Shown in pieces: positions 9,196-18,773 of a stretch of 64,000 nt of DNA. The DNA comes from Halomonas sp. KAO (lineage in GTDB: Bacteria; Pseudomonadota; Gammaproteobacteria; Pseudomonadales; Halomonadaceae), in contig NZ_JADNRL010000037.1 in the NCBI RefSeq assembly GCF_015595025.1, positions 128,619-192,618 of the forward strand. The letters are read 5' to 3'. How positions within the stretch are numbered: the stretch's first letter is position 1; every line of letters starts with the position of its first letter. The position numbers and the translations under genes were made by a program. The notes below the pieces were generated by a model, which saw only the letters and a list, made by a program, of their open reading frames with translations, searched no databases and was not told the DNA's origin.

Positions 9196-9528
9196 TCAGA
9201 TGGACTTGATGGTGCCCTTGGGCAGCACCGCGGCAACGGCGCTCTTCTGCACGTTGACCTGGGTGCCCTCGGCGATCTCCATGGTCAGGAACTCGCTGTC
9301 GTCGCTGACCTTGGTGATGCGGCCGAGCATGCCGCCACCGATGACGATCTCGTCACCCTTGGCGAGGCCGGCGATAAGCTGCTTGTGCTGCTTGGCACGC
9401 TTGGCCTGGGGGCGCCACAGCAGGAAGTAGAAGATCGCAACGAAGCCGACCAGCATGACGATCTGGGCGATGCCGCCACCGGCGGGGGCATCCTGGGCGT
9501 AGGCCGGGGCGATGAAGAAATCCAGCAT
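9196..9528 (-). CDS. yajC: Sec translocon accessory protein YajC
   Basis: Small single-pass membrane protein of 110 residues that associates with SecDF. The membrane helix is about residues 19-39 (IAQIVMLVGFVAIFYFLLWRPQ), followed by the basic KRAKQHKQLI segment and the YajC core KGDEIVIGGGMLGRI. The gene lies between tgt and secD on the minus strand, as in E. coli. Confidence 0.95.
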   Translation of the reverse strand: MLDFFIAPAYAQDAPAGGGIAQIVMLVGFVAIFYFLLWRPQAKRAKQHKQLIAGLAKGDEIVIGGGMLGRITKVSDDSEFLTMEIAEGTQVNVQKSAVAAVLPKGTIKSI

Positions 9529-9627
9529 TGATGAGGGTCTCCTGATTGGGGTAGGTAAGGGGGACTGTCTCGCTCGGGAGGCAGTGACAACCGGTACCGG
9601 GCCCTGAAGAACCGGTACCGGTTGCCG

Positions 9628-10803
<1,176 letters not shown>

Positions 10804-10890
10804 TCAGGCAGGCAAACGCTGTCGAGGAACACGGAGCTTACTGGTGTAAATGAGTGTTTTAAGACAGCTTTTAACGCAGCATGGCCGAAC

Positions 10891-11931
10891 TCAGGGCGTC
10901 TTGCGGGTCAGGAACATGGCATCGCCATAACTAAAGAAGGCGTAGCGCTCGGCGACCGCCTCGCGGTAGGCGGCGAGGGTGGTGTCGTAGCCGGCGAAGG
11001 AGGCCACCAGCATCAGCAGGGTGGACTCCGGTAGGTGGAAGTTGGTGATCAGGGCATCGACGCAGCGCCATTCGTAGCCCGGATAGATGAAGATATCGGT
11101 CTCGCCGCGATAGGCGGCGATCTCGCCATCCGTGCTCTTGGCGCAGGCACTCTCCAGGCAGCGTACGCTAGTGGTGCCCACGGCGATGACGCGGCGGCCG
11201 GACGCGCGGGCGGCCTCTACCTTGGCGCAGGTCTCCTCGCTCACCTCCAGCCACTCGCTGTGCATCTGGTGTTCGCGGATATCATCGACGCGTACCGGCT
11301 GGAAGGTGCCGGCCCCCACGTGGAGGGTGACGAAGGCGCGCTCGATGCCCTTCTCGGCCAACCGCTCGAGCAGGGGGTCGTCGAAGTGCAGCCCCGCGGT
11401 GGGTGCGGCGACTGCGCCATCGCGTCGCGCATAGACGGTCTGGTAGCGCTCGCGGTCGCTGCGCTCGTCGTCGCGGTCGATATAGGGCGGCAGCGGCATA
11501 TGGCCATGGCGCTCGAGAAGCTCGATCAGCGGCGTCTCGCCGAGGAAGCGCAGTTCGAACAGGGCGTCGCGGCGGCCCTCCACCACGGCCCGGACGTCGC
11601 CCTCGAAGACCAGCTCGGTGCCGGGCCTGGGTGACTTGCTGGAGCGCAGATGGGCCAGGCCGCGGTGGGCGTCCAGGGGGCGCTCGAGCAGCATCTCCAC
11701 CCTGCCTCCGCTGGCCTTGTGGCCATGTAGCCGCGCCGGGATCACCCGGGTGTCGTTGAACACCAGCAGGTCGCCCGGTTCGAGAACCTCGAGCAGATCC
11801 GGGAAGCGGCGGTGGGATAGCTCCCCGCTCGGGCCATCCACGCACAGCAGCCGGCAGTCGGTACGCTGCTCGGAGGGGTAGCGGGCGATAAGCTCGTCGG
11901 GAAGCTCGAAATGGAAGTCGGCGCGCTGCAT
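10891..11931 (-). CDS. queA: S-adenosylmethionine:tRNA ribosyltransferase-isomerase
   Basis: Transfers and isomerises the ribose of SAM onto preQ1-tRNA to form epoxyqueuosine. 346 residues from ATG 11931 ([19 protein letters not shown]), which matches the family N-terminus; the frame extends to a TTG at 11967. Conserved blocks include [40 protein letters not shown] and [14 protein letters not shown]. It is first in the queA-tgt-yajC-secD-secF order on the minus strand, with 144 bp between it and tgt. Confidence 0.95.
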   Translation of the reverse strand: MQRADFHFELPDELIARYPSEQRTDCRLLCVDGPSGELSHRRFPDLLEVLEPGDLLVFNDTRVIPARLHGHKASGGRVEMLLERPLDAHRGLAHLRSSKSPRPGTELVFEGDVRAVVEGRRDALFELRFLGETPLIELLERHGHMPLPPYIDRDDERSDRERYQTVYARRDGAVAAPTAGLHFDDPLLERLAEKGIERAFVTLHVGAGTFQPVRVDDIREHQMHSEWLEVSEETCAKVEAARASGRRVIAVGTTSVRCLESACAKSTDGEIAAYRGETDIFIYPGYEWRCVDALITNFHLPESTLLMLVASFAGYDTTLAAYREAVAERYAFFSYGDAMFLTRKTP

Positions 11932-12003
11932 GCGGTTCGGGTCCGGTGGTGTCTGGCAAGCCGCCAAGGATACCGGCTTGGTCGCCTGAAGTCAGGTCCG
12001 CGA

Positions 12004-12031
12004 TTGACCTGCGGCCGGGTGCACGTATAAT
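12004..12031 (+). promoter_or_regulatory. Sigma-70 promoter of tRNA-Leu
   Basis: TTGACC at 12004-12009 and a perfect TATAAT at 12026-12031, separated by 16 bp, about 12 bp before the mature tRNA 5' end. The GC-rich discriminator GCTTCGCGC after the -10 box is typical of stringently controlled stable-RNA promoters; that control is inferred. Confidence 0.85.
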
Positions 12032-12043
12032 GCTTCGCGCGTT

Positions 12044-12130
12044 GCCGGCGTGGCGGAATTGGTAGACGCAGGGGATTCAAAATCCCCCGGGTGCAAGCCC
12101 TTGTCGGTTCGAGTCCGACCGCCGGTACCA
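12044..12130 (+). tRNA. tRNA-Leu (anticodon CAA)
   Basis: Complete 87-nt tRNA. Acceptor stem GCCGGCG pairs with CGCCGGT, the anticodon stem GGGGA/TCCCC encloses the loop TTCAAAA with anticodon CAA (reads UUG), and the T arm GTCGG-TTCGAGT-CCGAC is perfect. The long variable arm with a GGG/CCC stem is a class II feature expected of leucine tRNA. The CCA end is encoded. Confidence 0.97.
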
Positions 12131-12136
12131 TATATG

Positions 12137-12162
12137 GAACAGCCGCTTACGAGCGGCTGTTC
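12137..12162 (+). terminator. tRNA-Leu terminator
   Basis: Perfect 11-bp stem GAACAGCCGCT/AGCGGCTGTTC with a TACG tetraloop, 6 nt after the tRNA 3' end and followed by GCGTTTCT. Confidence 0.85.
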
Positions 12163-12306
12163 GCGTTTCTGGCCCTTCTCTTCCACCTTGCCTCGCCTTC
12201 GTGCAGCGTCCTCTTTTGCGCCGGCACGGCCATTGGGTCTGCGCCGACTCGGCCATTGGGTGCTGAGTAGCGTTCACACCCACTCCCTGAGCCAGGCGTG
12301 CATGAA

Positions 12307-13131
12307 TCAGTCGACACTGGTATCCCGAAAGCCGGCGTTGATCAGGCAGTAGAGGCCGTAGCTGAACAGGCCGAGGGCCACCACGCCGAGCAGCCAGGGG
12401 CCGAAGGGGCGGGCGGCCAGCACCGTCAGCGCGCCACCGAGACCCTGGGCCTGACTGGGGTCGGTCTGCCAGGCCGACAGGCACAGGAACAGGCCGATGA
12501 TCATGAAGACCACACCCCGTGCCAGGAGGCCCCAGCGGGTAATGCCCTCGAAGAAGCGGCGCTGGCCGGTCGACATCTGGCGATGATGCCAGTTGTCGAG
12601 GTAGCTTCGGGTGATGGCTCGCCATAGCTGGCGCAGACCCACCCCCAGGAATACCAGGCCGACACAGAAGACCAGAATCACGCCTCCCTGGTGACTCATC
12701 AGCAGGGCCGTACGGTCCTGGGCGGCGGTTTCACCCGATGACATCGCCGCATTGAGCAGCAGGTCGATGCAGTAGACCCCGAGGCTGGCGTGGGTCAGGC
12801 TGCTGATCGTGAAGCCCAGGCGTGTGACGACTCCCTTGGGACCGCGGCCTGCGTCCTCGGTGTCGAGCAGGGCCTGCAGCAGTCGCCAGAGGGCATAGGC
12901 GAACAACCCGGCGCCGAGCAGTCCCACCATGATGTCTCCGAATGGGCGCTGGATCAGCTGGTTGATGGATTCCTTGGTGCCCGCATGGCCGCCGCCAAGG
13001 CCGGTGGCGGCCATCACGGCCAGGCCCCCGATCAACAGGTAGACGACCCCCTTGGCGATATAGCCGATGCGCGCCGCTACGGAGAGGCCCCGCTTGAGAT
13101 GCTTCTTGGGGCGGGAGCTGGGAGGTGTCAT
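12307..13131 (-). CDS. DUF1206 family integral membrane protein
   Basis: 274-residue membrane protein. It is built of about three repeated two-helix units, each beginning with a similar phrase (RIGYIAKGVVYLLIGGLAV, RLGFTISSLTHASLGVYCI, RWGLLARGVVFMIIGLFL), the hallmark of DUF1206. Function is unknown. The start at ATG 13131 has GGAGA five nt upstream; the longer open frame to 13326 overlaps the exoD-like gene and is unlikely. Together with the ExoD-like and 53-residue genes it may form a minus-strand envelope operon. Confidence 0.85.
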   Translation of the reverse strand: MTPPSSRPKKHLKRGLSVAARIGYIAKGVVYLLIGGLAVMAATGLGGGHAGTKESINQLIQRPFGDIMVGLLGAGLFAYALWRLLQALLDTEDAGRGPKGVVTRLGFTISSLTHASLGVYCIDLLLNAAMSSGETAAQDRTALLMSHQGGVILVFCVGLVFLGVGLRQLWRAITRSYLDNWHHRQMSTGQRRFFEGITRWGLLARGVVFMIIGLFLCLSAWQTDPSQAQGLGGALTVLAARPFGPWLLGVVALGLFSYGLYCLINAGFRDTSVD

Positions 13132-13156
13132 GAGGTCTCCATATCGCAGGTGTGGC

Positions 13157-13750
13157 TCAGGCCAGGCTGACGACGACCACCGCCAGGGTGCCACCGGTGA
13201 GCAGGTAGCCCGCCAGGGCGAACAGGCCATCATCGGCGAGCAGCGCCAGGCCGAACAGGGTAAGCGCGAGACCGGCGCCGTTGGCACTGAAGGGGATGAA
13301 CTCCATGGGCGGCATGGCCAGCGCAATCACCAGGCAGACCAGGGCCACGGCAATATGGGCCGGAGGGCGGGTCAACGAGGTCAGACGCTGATGCAGTAGC
13401 CGATCCGTCCAGCCGGCGGGGCGCTCCAGCCAGCCCAGCAGGCGATGAAAGCGCTCGCGCGCGATGCGGCGCTCAAGTAGCCACCGCGGTAGCCAGATGC
13501 GTCGCCGCCCCAGCAGGAGCTGGCTGCCCGCCAGCAACACCAGGCTCGCCATCAGTGTCGGCATACCCGGGATATCGCCGACCAGGGGAGCCAGCGTTAC
13601 CAGGCCGGCGAGCAGCAGGAAGGGGGCGAAACTGCGACGCCCGACCGTCTCCAGAATGACACCCAGGCTGATGCTGGCTTCATGCTGGCCGGCCTGACTG
13701 ACCCGTGCCAGCAGGCCGCTCAGACTGGTGGGCCCACGCTCAGCGCCCAC
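13157..13750 (-). CDS. ExoD-like exopolysaccharide synthesis protein
   Basis: 197-residue membrane protein of the ExoD family (SLGVILETVGRRSFAPFLLLAGL, then GDIPGMPTLMASLVLLAG, and the basic RRRIWLPRWLLERRI loop). ExoD was linked to exopolysaccharide production and alkali tolerance in Rhizobium; the mechanism is unknown. The GTG start at 13750 lies inside the last codons of the upstream 53-residue gene (11-bp overlap), indicating coupling. Confidence 0.8.
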   Translation of the reverse strand: MGAERGPTSLSGLLARVSQAGQHEASISLGVILETVGRRSFAPFLLLAGLVTLAPLVGDIPGMPTLMASLVLLAGSQLLLGRRRIWLPRWLLERRIARERFHRLLGWLERPAGWTDRLLHQRLTSLTRPPAHIAVALVCLVIALAMPPMEFIPFSANGAGLALTLFGLALLADDGLFALAGYLLTGGTLAVVVVSLA

Positions 13751-13901
13751 GGCGGGTCACCAGCAGCAGGATTCCCAGCAGGATCAGTGCCGGGCCGATG
13801 AAGCCGGCCGGGCTGGCGACTTGCCAGCCCACGATGGGAAGCAGAATGCCCAGGCCGATCATCAGCCAGGCGAACGGTCGAACCGACATGATATGTTCCA
13901 T
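13740..13901 (-). CDS. Small two-helix membrane protein, 53 residues
   Basis: Short hydrophobic protein with two predicted membrane helices (about residues 10-25 and 33-48) and a basic C-terminus TRRGR. Start at ATG 13901 (GGAG 11 nt upstream) or ATG 13889. It overlaps the start of the ExoD-like gene by 11 bp. I do not recognise a family. Confidence 0.6.
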   Translation of the reverse strand: MEHIMSVRPFAWLMIGLGILLPIVGWQVASPAGFIGPALILLGILLLVTRRGR

Positions 13902-14125
13902 ACTGAAATGGATCTCCAGTCTAGTCGCTCGCCAGGCAGGCTGCAGCCCGCCATGCACAATGGACTGCGCGCGAATGGGCGGGATGACACAAGGACTGTT
14001 GCGGCGTCGCGGGATGTCGTATGGTGGAGCTTTGCAGTCCTTCGCCCACTCGCGGGTGAAGGACTGTCTTTGTTGGTTTCTTGGATAAGCGTTCAATGAA
14101 CGTTTATCAGCGTGCAGGAGGTGTC

Positions 14126-14539
14126 ATGCTGTCCCGTCCCCCTATTACCATCAATCGGCTCGATGCCGATCGTCTGCAGCGCCTGATCGATGAGGCCAGC
14201 GACAAGGACCGCTTCGTGGCCGATGCTCTCGAGGAAGAGCTCGAGCGTGGCGAGGTGGTGGATCCCGAGGAAATTCCCGAGGATGTGGTCAGCATGAACA
14301 GCCGCGTCCAGTTCACCGACATGAAGCGTGATCGCCAGATGACGCGCACCCTGGTCTACCCCCATTCGATGGGTGAGGTGGAAGATGCCATCTCGGTGAT
14401 GGCGCCGGTAGGTGCCGGCCTGATCGGCCAGCGAGTCGGCGACATCATCGACTGGCCGCTGCCCGACGGTGGTCAGGTGCATCTGCGGATAGATGCCGTC
14501 CTGTGGCAGCCCGAGCGCGAGAAGCAGTACCACCGCTGA
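14126..14539 (+). CDS. rnk: Rnk, regulator of nucleoside diphosphate kinase
   Basis: 137-residue cytoplasmic protein related to GreA-type factors. The N-terminal coiled segment is short; the C-terminal FKBP-like domain carries DVVSMNSRVQF, TRTLVYPHSMG and SVMAPVGAGLIGQRVGDIIDW, the Rnk/GreA C-domain signature. E. coli Rnk binds RNA polymerase in competition with GreA-like factors. ATG 14126 has a perfect AGGAGG five nt upstream, so the longer open frame from 14081 is not used. Confidence 0.93.
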   Translation: MLSRPPITINRLDADRLQRLIDEASDKDRFVADALEEELERGEVVDPEEIPEDVVSMNSRVQFTDMKRDRQMTRTLVYPHSMGEVEDAISVMAPVGAGLIGQRVGDIIDWPLPDGGQVHLRIDAVLWQPEREKQYHR

Positions 14540-14549
14540 GGTCGCCGCG

Positions 14550-15170
14550 ATGCCTTTCTCTCTATGGCTCTCTCTGGCGGCGGTGTGTGCCATGGGAGCC
14601 ATGTCGCCGGGCCCCAGCCTGGCCATGGTCCTGCGCCATACCCTGGGCGGTGGCTGTGCCCCGGGCGTGGTGGCAGGGCTCTCGCATGCCCTGGGCGTCG
14701 GCTTCTATGCGCTGCTCACCGTGTGGGGGCTGGGCGCGCTGATCGTGCGTGAGCCGATGCTGTTCCAGATCATTGGCTGGGGTGGGGCGGCATACCTGGC
14801 CTGGCTGGGCATACGAGCGCTGCGAGCCGGGCGCAACGGCCCGCTGGAGGCGGGGATGGTGGCGACCACGCGGCGCCAGGCGGCTCGCGATGGTGTGCTG
14901 GTGGCGCTGGGCAACCCCAAGCTGATCCTGTTCTTCATCGCCCTGCTCAGCCAGTTCATCAGCCCCGGGATGAGCCTGATGGCTCAGGGGGTGATCGTGC
15001 TCACCGCCATGCTGATCGATGGTGGCTGGTACGTGCTGGTGGCCCTGGGGCTCTCGCACTCCCGGGTACTGCCCTGGCTTCAGGCGCGTGCCCACTGGAT
15101 CAATCGCGCCACCGGCGTCATGCTCCTGGCGCTGGCGGCGCGGGTCGTCGCCGGAGCGCTGCCGGGCTGA
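14550..15170 (+). CDS. LysE/RhtB family amino-acid exporter
   Basis: 206-residue inner-membrane protein with about six hydrophobic segments. The family signature GAMSPGPSLAMVLRHTLGGG lies near residue 16, followed by GLSHALGVGFYALL and, mid-protein, LVALGNPKLILFFIALL. RhtB-type proteins export neutral or basic amino acids; the substrate is not predictable. It begins 10 nt after rnk and may be cotranscribed. Confidence 0.88.
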   Translation: MPFSLWLSLAAVCAMGAMSPGPSLAMVLRHTLGGGCAPGVVAGLSHALGVGFYALLTVWGLGALIVREPMLFQIIGWGGAAYLAWLGIRALRAGRNGPLEAGMVATTRRQAARDGVLVALGNPKLILFFIALLSQFISPGMSLMAQGVIVLTAMLIDGGWYVLVALGLSHSRVLPWLQARAHWINRATGVMLLALAARVVAGALPG

Positions 15171-15191
15171 ATGCCTAACCCGGCTTAACGC

Positions 15192-16868
15192 CTAGCCGGG
15201 CAGGCGCGCCAGGATCTCCGCGACCGGAGCTCCCATGGGCAGCACGCCATAGGCGGGGCTCACCTCGCTGCCCAGCCGCGTTCGGCAGAAGGTCTCGCCG
15301 ACCGCATTCGGGGCATGGCGCAGCAGCAATGCCCCCTGCAGGCACTGGGCCAGGCGCTGGACGAGCCAGCGTACCCTTGGTTCCCGCTCCGGCGGAGGGG
15401 CGTCGAGCAGTCGCTCCAGATCATTCAGGGCGGCGTCCAGCTCGCTCTGTTGCCCACGCACCGAGGCCAGCTCCTGCCATAGCGCCTCCAGCACCTCGGG
15501 GTGGCGTGCAAGCGCCCGGAGCACGTCCAGGCAGATGACGTTGCCCGAGCCCTCCCAGATCGAGTTGACCGGCGCCTCGCGATAGAGCCGCGCCAGCGGA
15601 GCCTCCTCCACATAGCCGATGCCACCCAGGCACTCCATGGCCTCGGCAATGAGCCCCGGGCCCCGCTTGTTGTGCCAGTACTTGGCCAGTGCCGGCAACA
15701 GCCGGGCCAGGGCGCGTTCGCTGGCGTCGCCCCGGGCCGCGCCGTCGAAGGCGCGGGCGGTGCGCAGGGCAAGGGCGATACCGGCCTCCACCTCCAGCGC
15801 CATGTCGGCGATCACCATCCGCATCAGCGGCTGCTCGGCTAGTACCCGGCCGAAGACGTGGCGGCCCTGGGCGTGGAGCCAGGCCTCGACCAGGGCCTGG
15901 CGCATCATGCCCACCGGGGCGGTGGCGGCATCCAGGCGGGTCTGCTGCACCATCTCGAGGAGGGTGGCGATACCGCGATCGGGCGCGCCGATGGGCTCGG
16001 CCCAGGCGCCGTGGTACTCGATCTCAGCCGAGGCATTGGCACGGTTGCCGCACTTGTCCTTGAGTCGCTGAAGCTCGATGGCGTTGCGTTCACCATCGGG
16101 GGTGAAGCGCGGTACCAGAAAGCAGCCCAGCCCCGCTCCGGTCTGGGCCAGCGTCAGGAAGGCGTCGGACATGGGGGCGCTGCAGAACCACTTGTGACCA
16201 GTCAGTCGCCAGCCACCCTCGGCGGGTTCTCCCTGAGGGGTGTCGCTGGGCTGGGCCTGGGTGGAATTGGCTCTGACATCGCTGCCGCCCTGCTTCTCGG
16301 TCATGGCCATGCCGAAGGTCAGACCCTGTTTCCGGCTCGCCGGCAGGGCCCGAGGGTCGTAGTGGTTGGCCAGCAGCCCCGGTGCCCAGCGGGCCGCCAC
16401 GGCGGGCGAGTGACGCAGCACCGGCATGGCGGCATGGGTCATGGTCACCGGGCAGCAGAACCCCGGCTCGGCCTGAGTCATCAGATAGAGGGCGGCGACA
16501 TGGGCCTGGTGGCCGCCACGGCCCTCCTGCTGCCAGGCCACGGCGTGCCAGCCGCCCTCGATGGCCAGGCCCATCAGCTGGTGATAGGCGGGGTGGTAGC
16601 ACACCTCATCGAGCCGCCGGCCGTGGCGGTCGAAGAGTCTCAGCTCGGGGGGGTGACGGTTGGCCTGCTCACCCAGGTCACGAACGCGCTCGCTGCCGAT
16701 ATCGCGACCCAGCGGGGCCAGCTGCTCGGCGACCCAGGACGGCGCCTCCCGGGCCAGGGCCTCACGCAGAGGAAGATCGTCGACCAGCAGGTCGCGGTCG
16801 CCGACCGGGGGCGGTTGATTGGCGACCTCGTGGGTAGCCAGATGAGTACGGGGGGCGTGATCGGGCAT
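15192..16868 (-). CDS. aidB: AidB-like acyl-CoA dehydrogenase family flavoprotein
   Basis: 558-residue FAD protein. The N-terminus THEVANQPPPVGDRDLL, the phrase NRHPPELRLFDRHGRRLDEV, and MAMTEKQGGSDVRANST are characteristic of AidB, induced by alkylation damage in E. coli and proposed to protect DNA. The C-terminal four-helix and tail region (CLGGIGYVEEAPLARLYREAPV) is full length. ATG 16868 has GGAGA eight nt upstream; ATG 16883 is the alternative. No ada gene is adjacent. It is divergent from the Nudix gene. Confidence 0.9.
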   Translation of the reverse strand: MPDHAPRTHLATHEVANQPPPVGDRDLLVDDLPLREALAREAPSWVAEQLAPLGRDIGSERVRDLGEQANRHPPELRLFDRHGRRLDEVCYHPAYHQLMGLAIEGGWHAVAWQQEGRGGHQAHVAALYLMTQAEPGFCCPVTMTHAAMPVLRHSPAVAARWAPGLLANHYDPRALPASRKQGLTFGMAMTEKQGGSDVRANSTQAQPSDTPQGEPAEGGWRLTGHKWFCSAPMSDAFLTLAQTGAGLGCFLVPRFTPDGERNAIELQRLKDKCGNRANASAEIEYHGAWAEPIGAPDRGIATLLEMVQQTRLDAATAPVGMMRQALVEAWLHAQGRHVFGRVLAEQPLMRMVIADMALEVEAGIALALRTARAFDGAARGDASERALARLLPALAKYWHNKRGPGLIAEAMECLGGIGYVEEAPLARLYREAPVNSIWEGSGNVICLDVLRALARHPEVLEALWQELASVRGQQSELDAALNDLERLLDAPPPEREPRVRWLVQRLAQCLQGALLLRHAPNAVGETFCRTRLGSEVSPAYGVLPMGAPVAEILARLPG

Positions 16869-16983
16869 GACGTGTCTCCGCATCGACGGCCTAGCTTGAG
16901 CATGGAAGTCGCAGGGCGCGCGGTCAACGTGACGTCATGTCCGGGACTGGTTAGGCTGAAGGCATTTTTTCGGGAGCACAGCC

Positions 16984-17520
16984 ATGATCAATGATTCGCG
17001 TCTGCCGGCGCCGCATATCGCCCGCGAGCGCATCCAGCTGGTGGATTCCCGCAACCGCCCATGCGGCAGTGCCTGGCGCGCCGAGATGCGTCGGTTCCGC
17101 TTCTGGCACCGCGCCACCTATGTGGTGGTGTGCAACACTCGCGGCGAGCTCTGCGTGCAGCGCCGCACCCTGACCAAGGAGGTCTTCCCCGGCGGGCTCG
17201 ACCTGGCCGCCGGTGGCGTGGTGGGGGCCGGGGAGGCGGTTCATCTGGCGGCCCGTCGCGAACTCGAGGAGGAGCTGGGCATCCACGGTGCGACGCTGGT
17301 GCCGGCGGGGGACTTCGTGCATGCCCGGGATGGCAACCATATCTTCGGGAGTCTCTACCTGGTCGAGCATGATGGGCCCCTGGCCCTCCAGGCCGAGGAG
17401 GTGGCCGAGGCGTTCTGGCTGCCCCCCGCCGAGGCCCTGGCTCTGGAAGGCATTACGCCGGATACCCGACAGGCCGTTGAGATTCTGCGTGATGCGGGGC
17501 TGCTGGAGGGCACTGCATGA
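16984..17520 (+). CDS. Nudix hydrolase (YfcD/IDI-like subgroup)
   Basis: 178-residue Nudix protein. The catalytic Nudix box is intact near residues 79-101 (GGVVGAGEAVHLAARRELEE followed by ELGI; pattern GX5EX7REUXEEXGU). The N-terminal AEMRRFRFWHRATYVVVCNT and the PGGLDLAAGG segment resemble YfcD and isopentenyl-diphosphate isomerase-like Nudix enzymes. Substrate unknown. A GGGAG ribosome site precedes ATG 16984. Confidence 0.88.
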   Translation: MINDSRLPAPHIARERIQLVDSRNRPCGSAWRAEMRRFRFWHRATYVVVCNTRGELCVQRRTLTKEVFPGGLDLAAGGVVGAGEAVHLAARRELEEELGIHGATLVPAGDFVHARDGNHIFGSLYLVEHDGPLALQAEEVAEAFWLPPAEALALEGITPDTRQAVEILRDAGLLEGTA

Positions 17521-17600
17521 ATCGCCCCGTGAACCTCACCCATCTGGACACCGTGACGGCAGCTCTCGAGGGGGCGGCGGCGCCGCCGCCGGCTGGGTAG
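17517..17600 (+). CDS. Possible 27-residue ORF coupled to the Nudix gene
   Basis: An ATG overlaps the Nudix stop codon as ATGA and opens a 27-codon frame (MNRPVNLTHLDTV, then an Ala/Pro-rich end). The frame finishes in a GC-rich palindrome (GGCGGCGGCGCCGCCGCC, 17573-17590) that could equally be a terminator hairpin. It may be a chance ORF or the remnant of a longer gene; no family is recognised. Confidence 0.2.
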   Translation: MNRPVNLTHLDTVTAALEGAAAPPPAG

Positions 17601-17673
17601 GCAGGGCATCACGGGGTAGCGCTGCCGTGGGCGGCGTGGCATCGTGAAGGATATCGACTATCGGGGCCAGCGC

Positions 17674-18159
17674 ATGACCATCCACGATCAACGGTCTCTC
17701 ACCGCCCAGGGCGAGCCCTTCAACTTCGGCGCGCTGCGTGGCCAGGTGCTGCTTATCGTCAATGTCGCCAGTCGTTGCGGCTTCACGCCACAGCTGCGAG
17801 AACTGGAGCGACTCTATCGCCGCTATCGCCAGCGTGGCTTCATGGTGATCGGCTTCCCCTGCAATCAGTTTGGCCGCCAATCACCGGAGTCCGCGCAGGA
17901 GTTCTGCGCCTTGAGTGCGCGCGACTACCAGGTCAGCTTTCCGCTGATGGAGAAGGTGAAGGTCAACGGCGGTGATGCCGACCCGCTGTTTGTCGAGCTC
18001 AAGCGCCAGGCACCCGGAGTGCTGGGCACCGGTATGATCAAGTGGAACTTCACCAAGTTTCTGGTGGGGCGCGATGGTCGGGTGATCCGCCGCTTCTCGC
18101 CCCGCGACGGTGAGGCTGAGCTACGCATCGCCATCGAACTAGCCCTGGATGAGGCCTGA
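17674..18159 (+). CDS. Glutathione peroxidase family (BtuE-like) thiol peroxidase
   Basis: 161 residues from ATG 17674 (MTIHDQRSLTAQGEPF), which matches the family start; a GTG at 17644 would add ten residues. The catalytic tetrad is visible: Cys35 in NVASRCGFTPQ, Gln65 in FPCNQFG, and Trp124-Asn125 in KWNFTKFLV. It reduces hydroperoxides in the cytoplasm with thioredoxin or glutathione. The active site carries Cys rather than selenocysteine, as usual in bacteria. Confidence 0.92.
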   Translation: MTIHDQRSLTAQGEPFNFGALRGQVLLIVNVASRCGFTPQLRELERLYRRYRQRGFMVIGFPCNQFGRQSPESAQEFCALSARDYQVSFPLMEKVKVNGGDADPLFVELKRQAPGVLGTGMIKWNFTKFLVGRDGRVIRRFSPRDGEAELRIAIELALDEA

Positions 18160-18209
18160 GGGGGCTCGAGATCCGCTCGTTCCCGCCTGACGCTGCGAGG
18201 GCCTGGTCA

Positions 18210-18599
18210 TCATGGGGGCGTCTCGCCGCGTTCCACCATCAGGCGGCCGATCAGCTCGTTCCAGCGATGCCGCGTCATCATGGTCGTCAGCCCCGAGAAG
18301 AGCGCCCAGCTCTTGCGTCGCCACCCCTTGAGCCGCAGGTTGTGGGCCACCAGCTGCTTCATCAGCGCATATTCGTCGAAGCGCTGCCACTCGCCGACCA
18401 CCGACACCTGGTGGCGCGCCAGGACCGGTGCCAGCTCGATGCGAAACACCCACTCCAGTTCGTTGACCGTCAGCCCGTGGCGTTCGATCACCTCGAGCAT
18501 CTGCGCATAGTCGCGCTCGCCCGGCTCGCGCTCCAGCCATAGCGGTGCCAGCGACAGCCACAGCTCACCGCGTTCGTCGACCAGGGTCTGGGCATCCAT
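18210..18599 (-). CDS. Conserved hypothetical protein, possible DUF7079 family
   Basis: 129-residue soluble protein without signal peptide or membrane helices. The phrases LWLSLAPLWLEREPG, NELEWVFRIELAPVLARH and VVGEWQRFDEYALMKQL recall the uncharacterised DUF7079 family (LWxALSxLFLDTE, ELExIxxxEVAPVL, VAGEWxGFD); this link is from memory. GGGAG lies seven nt before ATG 18599. No operon partner is evident. Confidence 0.65.
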   Translation of the reverse strand: MDAQTLVDERGELWLSLAPLWLEREPGERDYAQMLEVIERHGLTVNELEWVFRIELAPVLARHQVSVVGEWQRFDEYALMKQLVAHNLRLKGWRRKSWALFSGLTTMMTRHRWNELIGRLMVERGETPP

Positions 18600-18773
18600 C
18601 GTTTGCTCCCGGGGTTCTAGGCAAGGGTAACCAGCTTCAGGACGGCATCCTGCCCCAGCTACCGGTCGGGCTCAAGGGCGGACAGCGGTGGACGTGAACG
18701 GCTAGAATAGGGCGATTACCACTCCATGACAGGGTGGCCAAGGCCGCCCACCACACAAATAGCGAGGTCTGAC

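Noticed and set aside
15179-15200. Small inverted repeat CCCGGCT/AGCCGGG at the junction of the LysE-type gene and aidB
   Set aside because: Seven-base stem that overlaps the aidB stop codon with no T tract; too weak to call a terminator.
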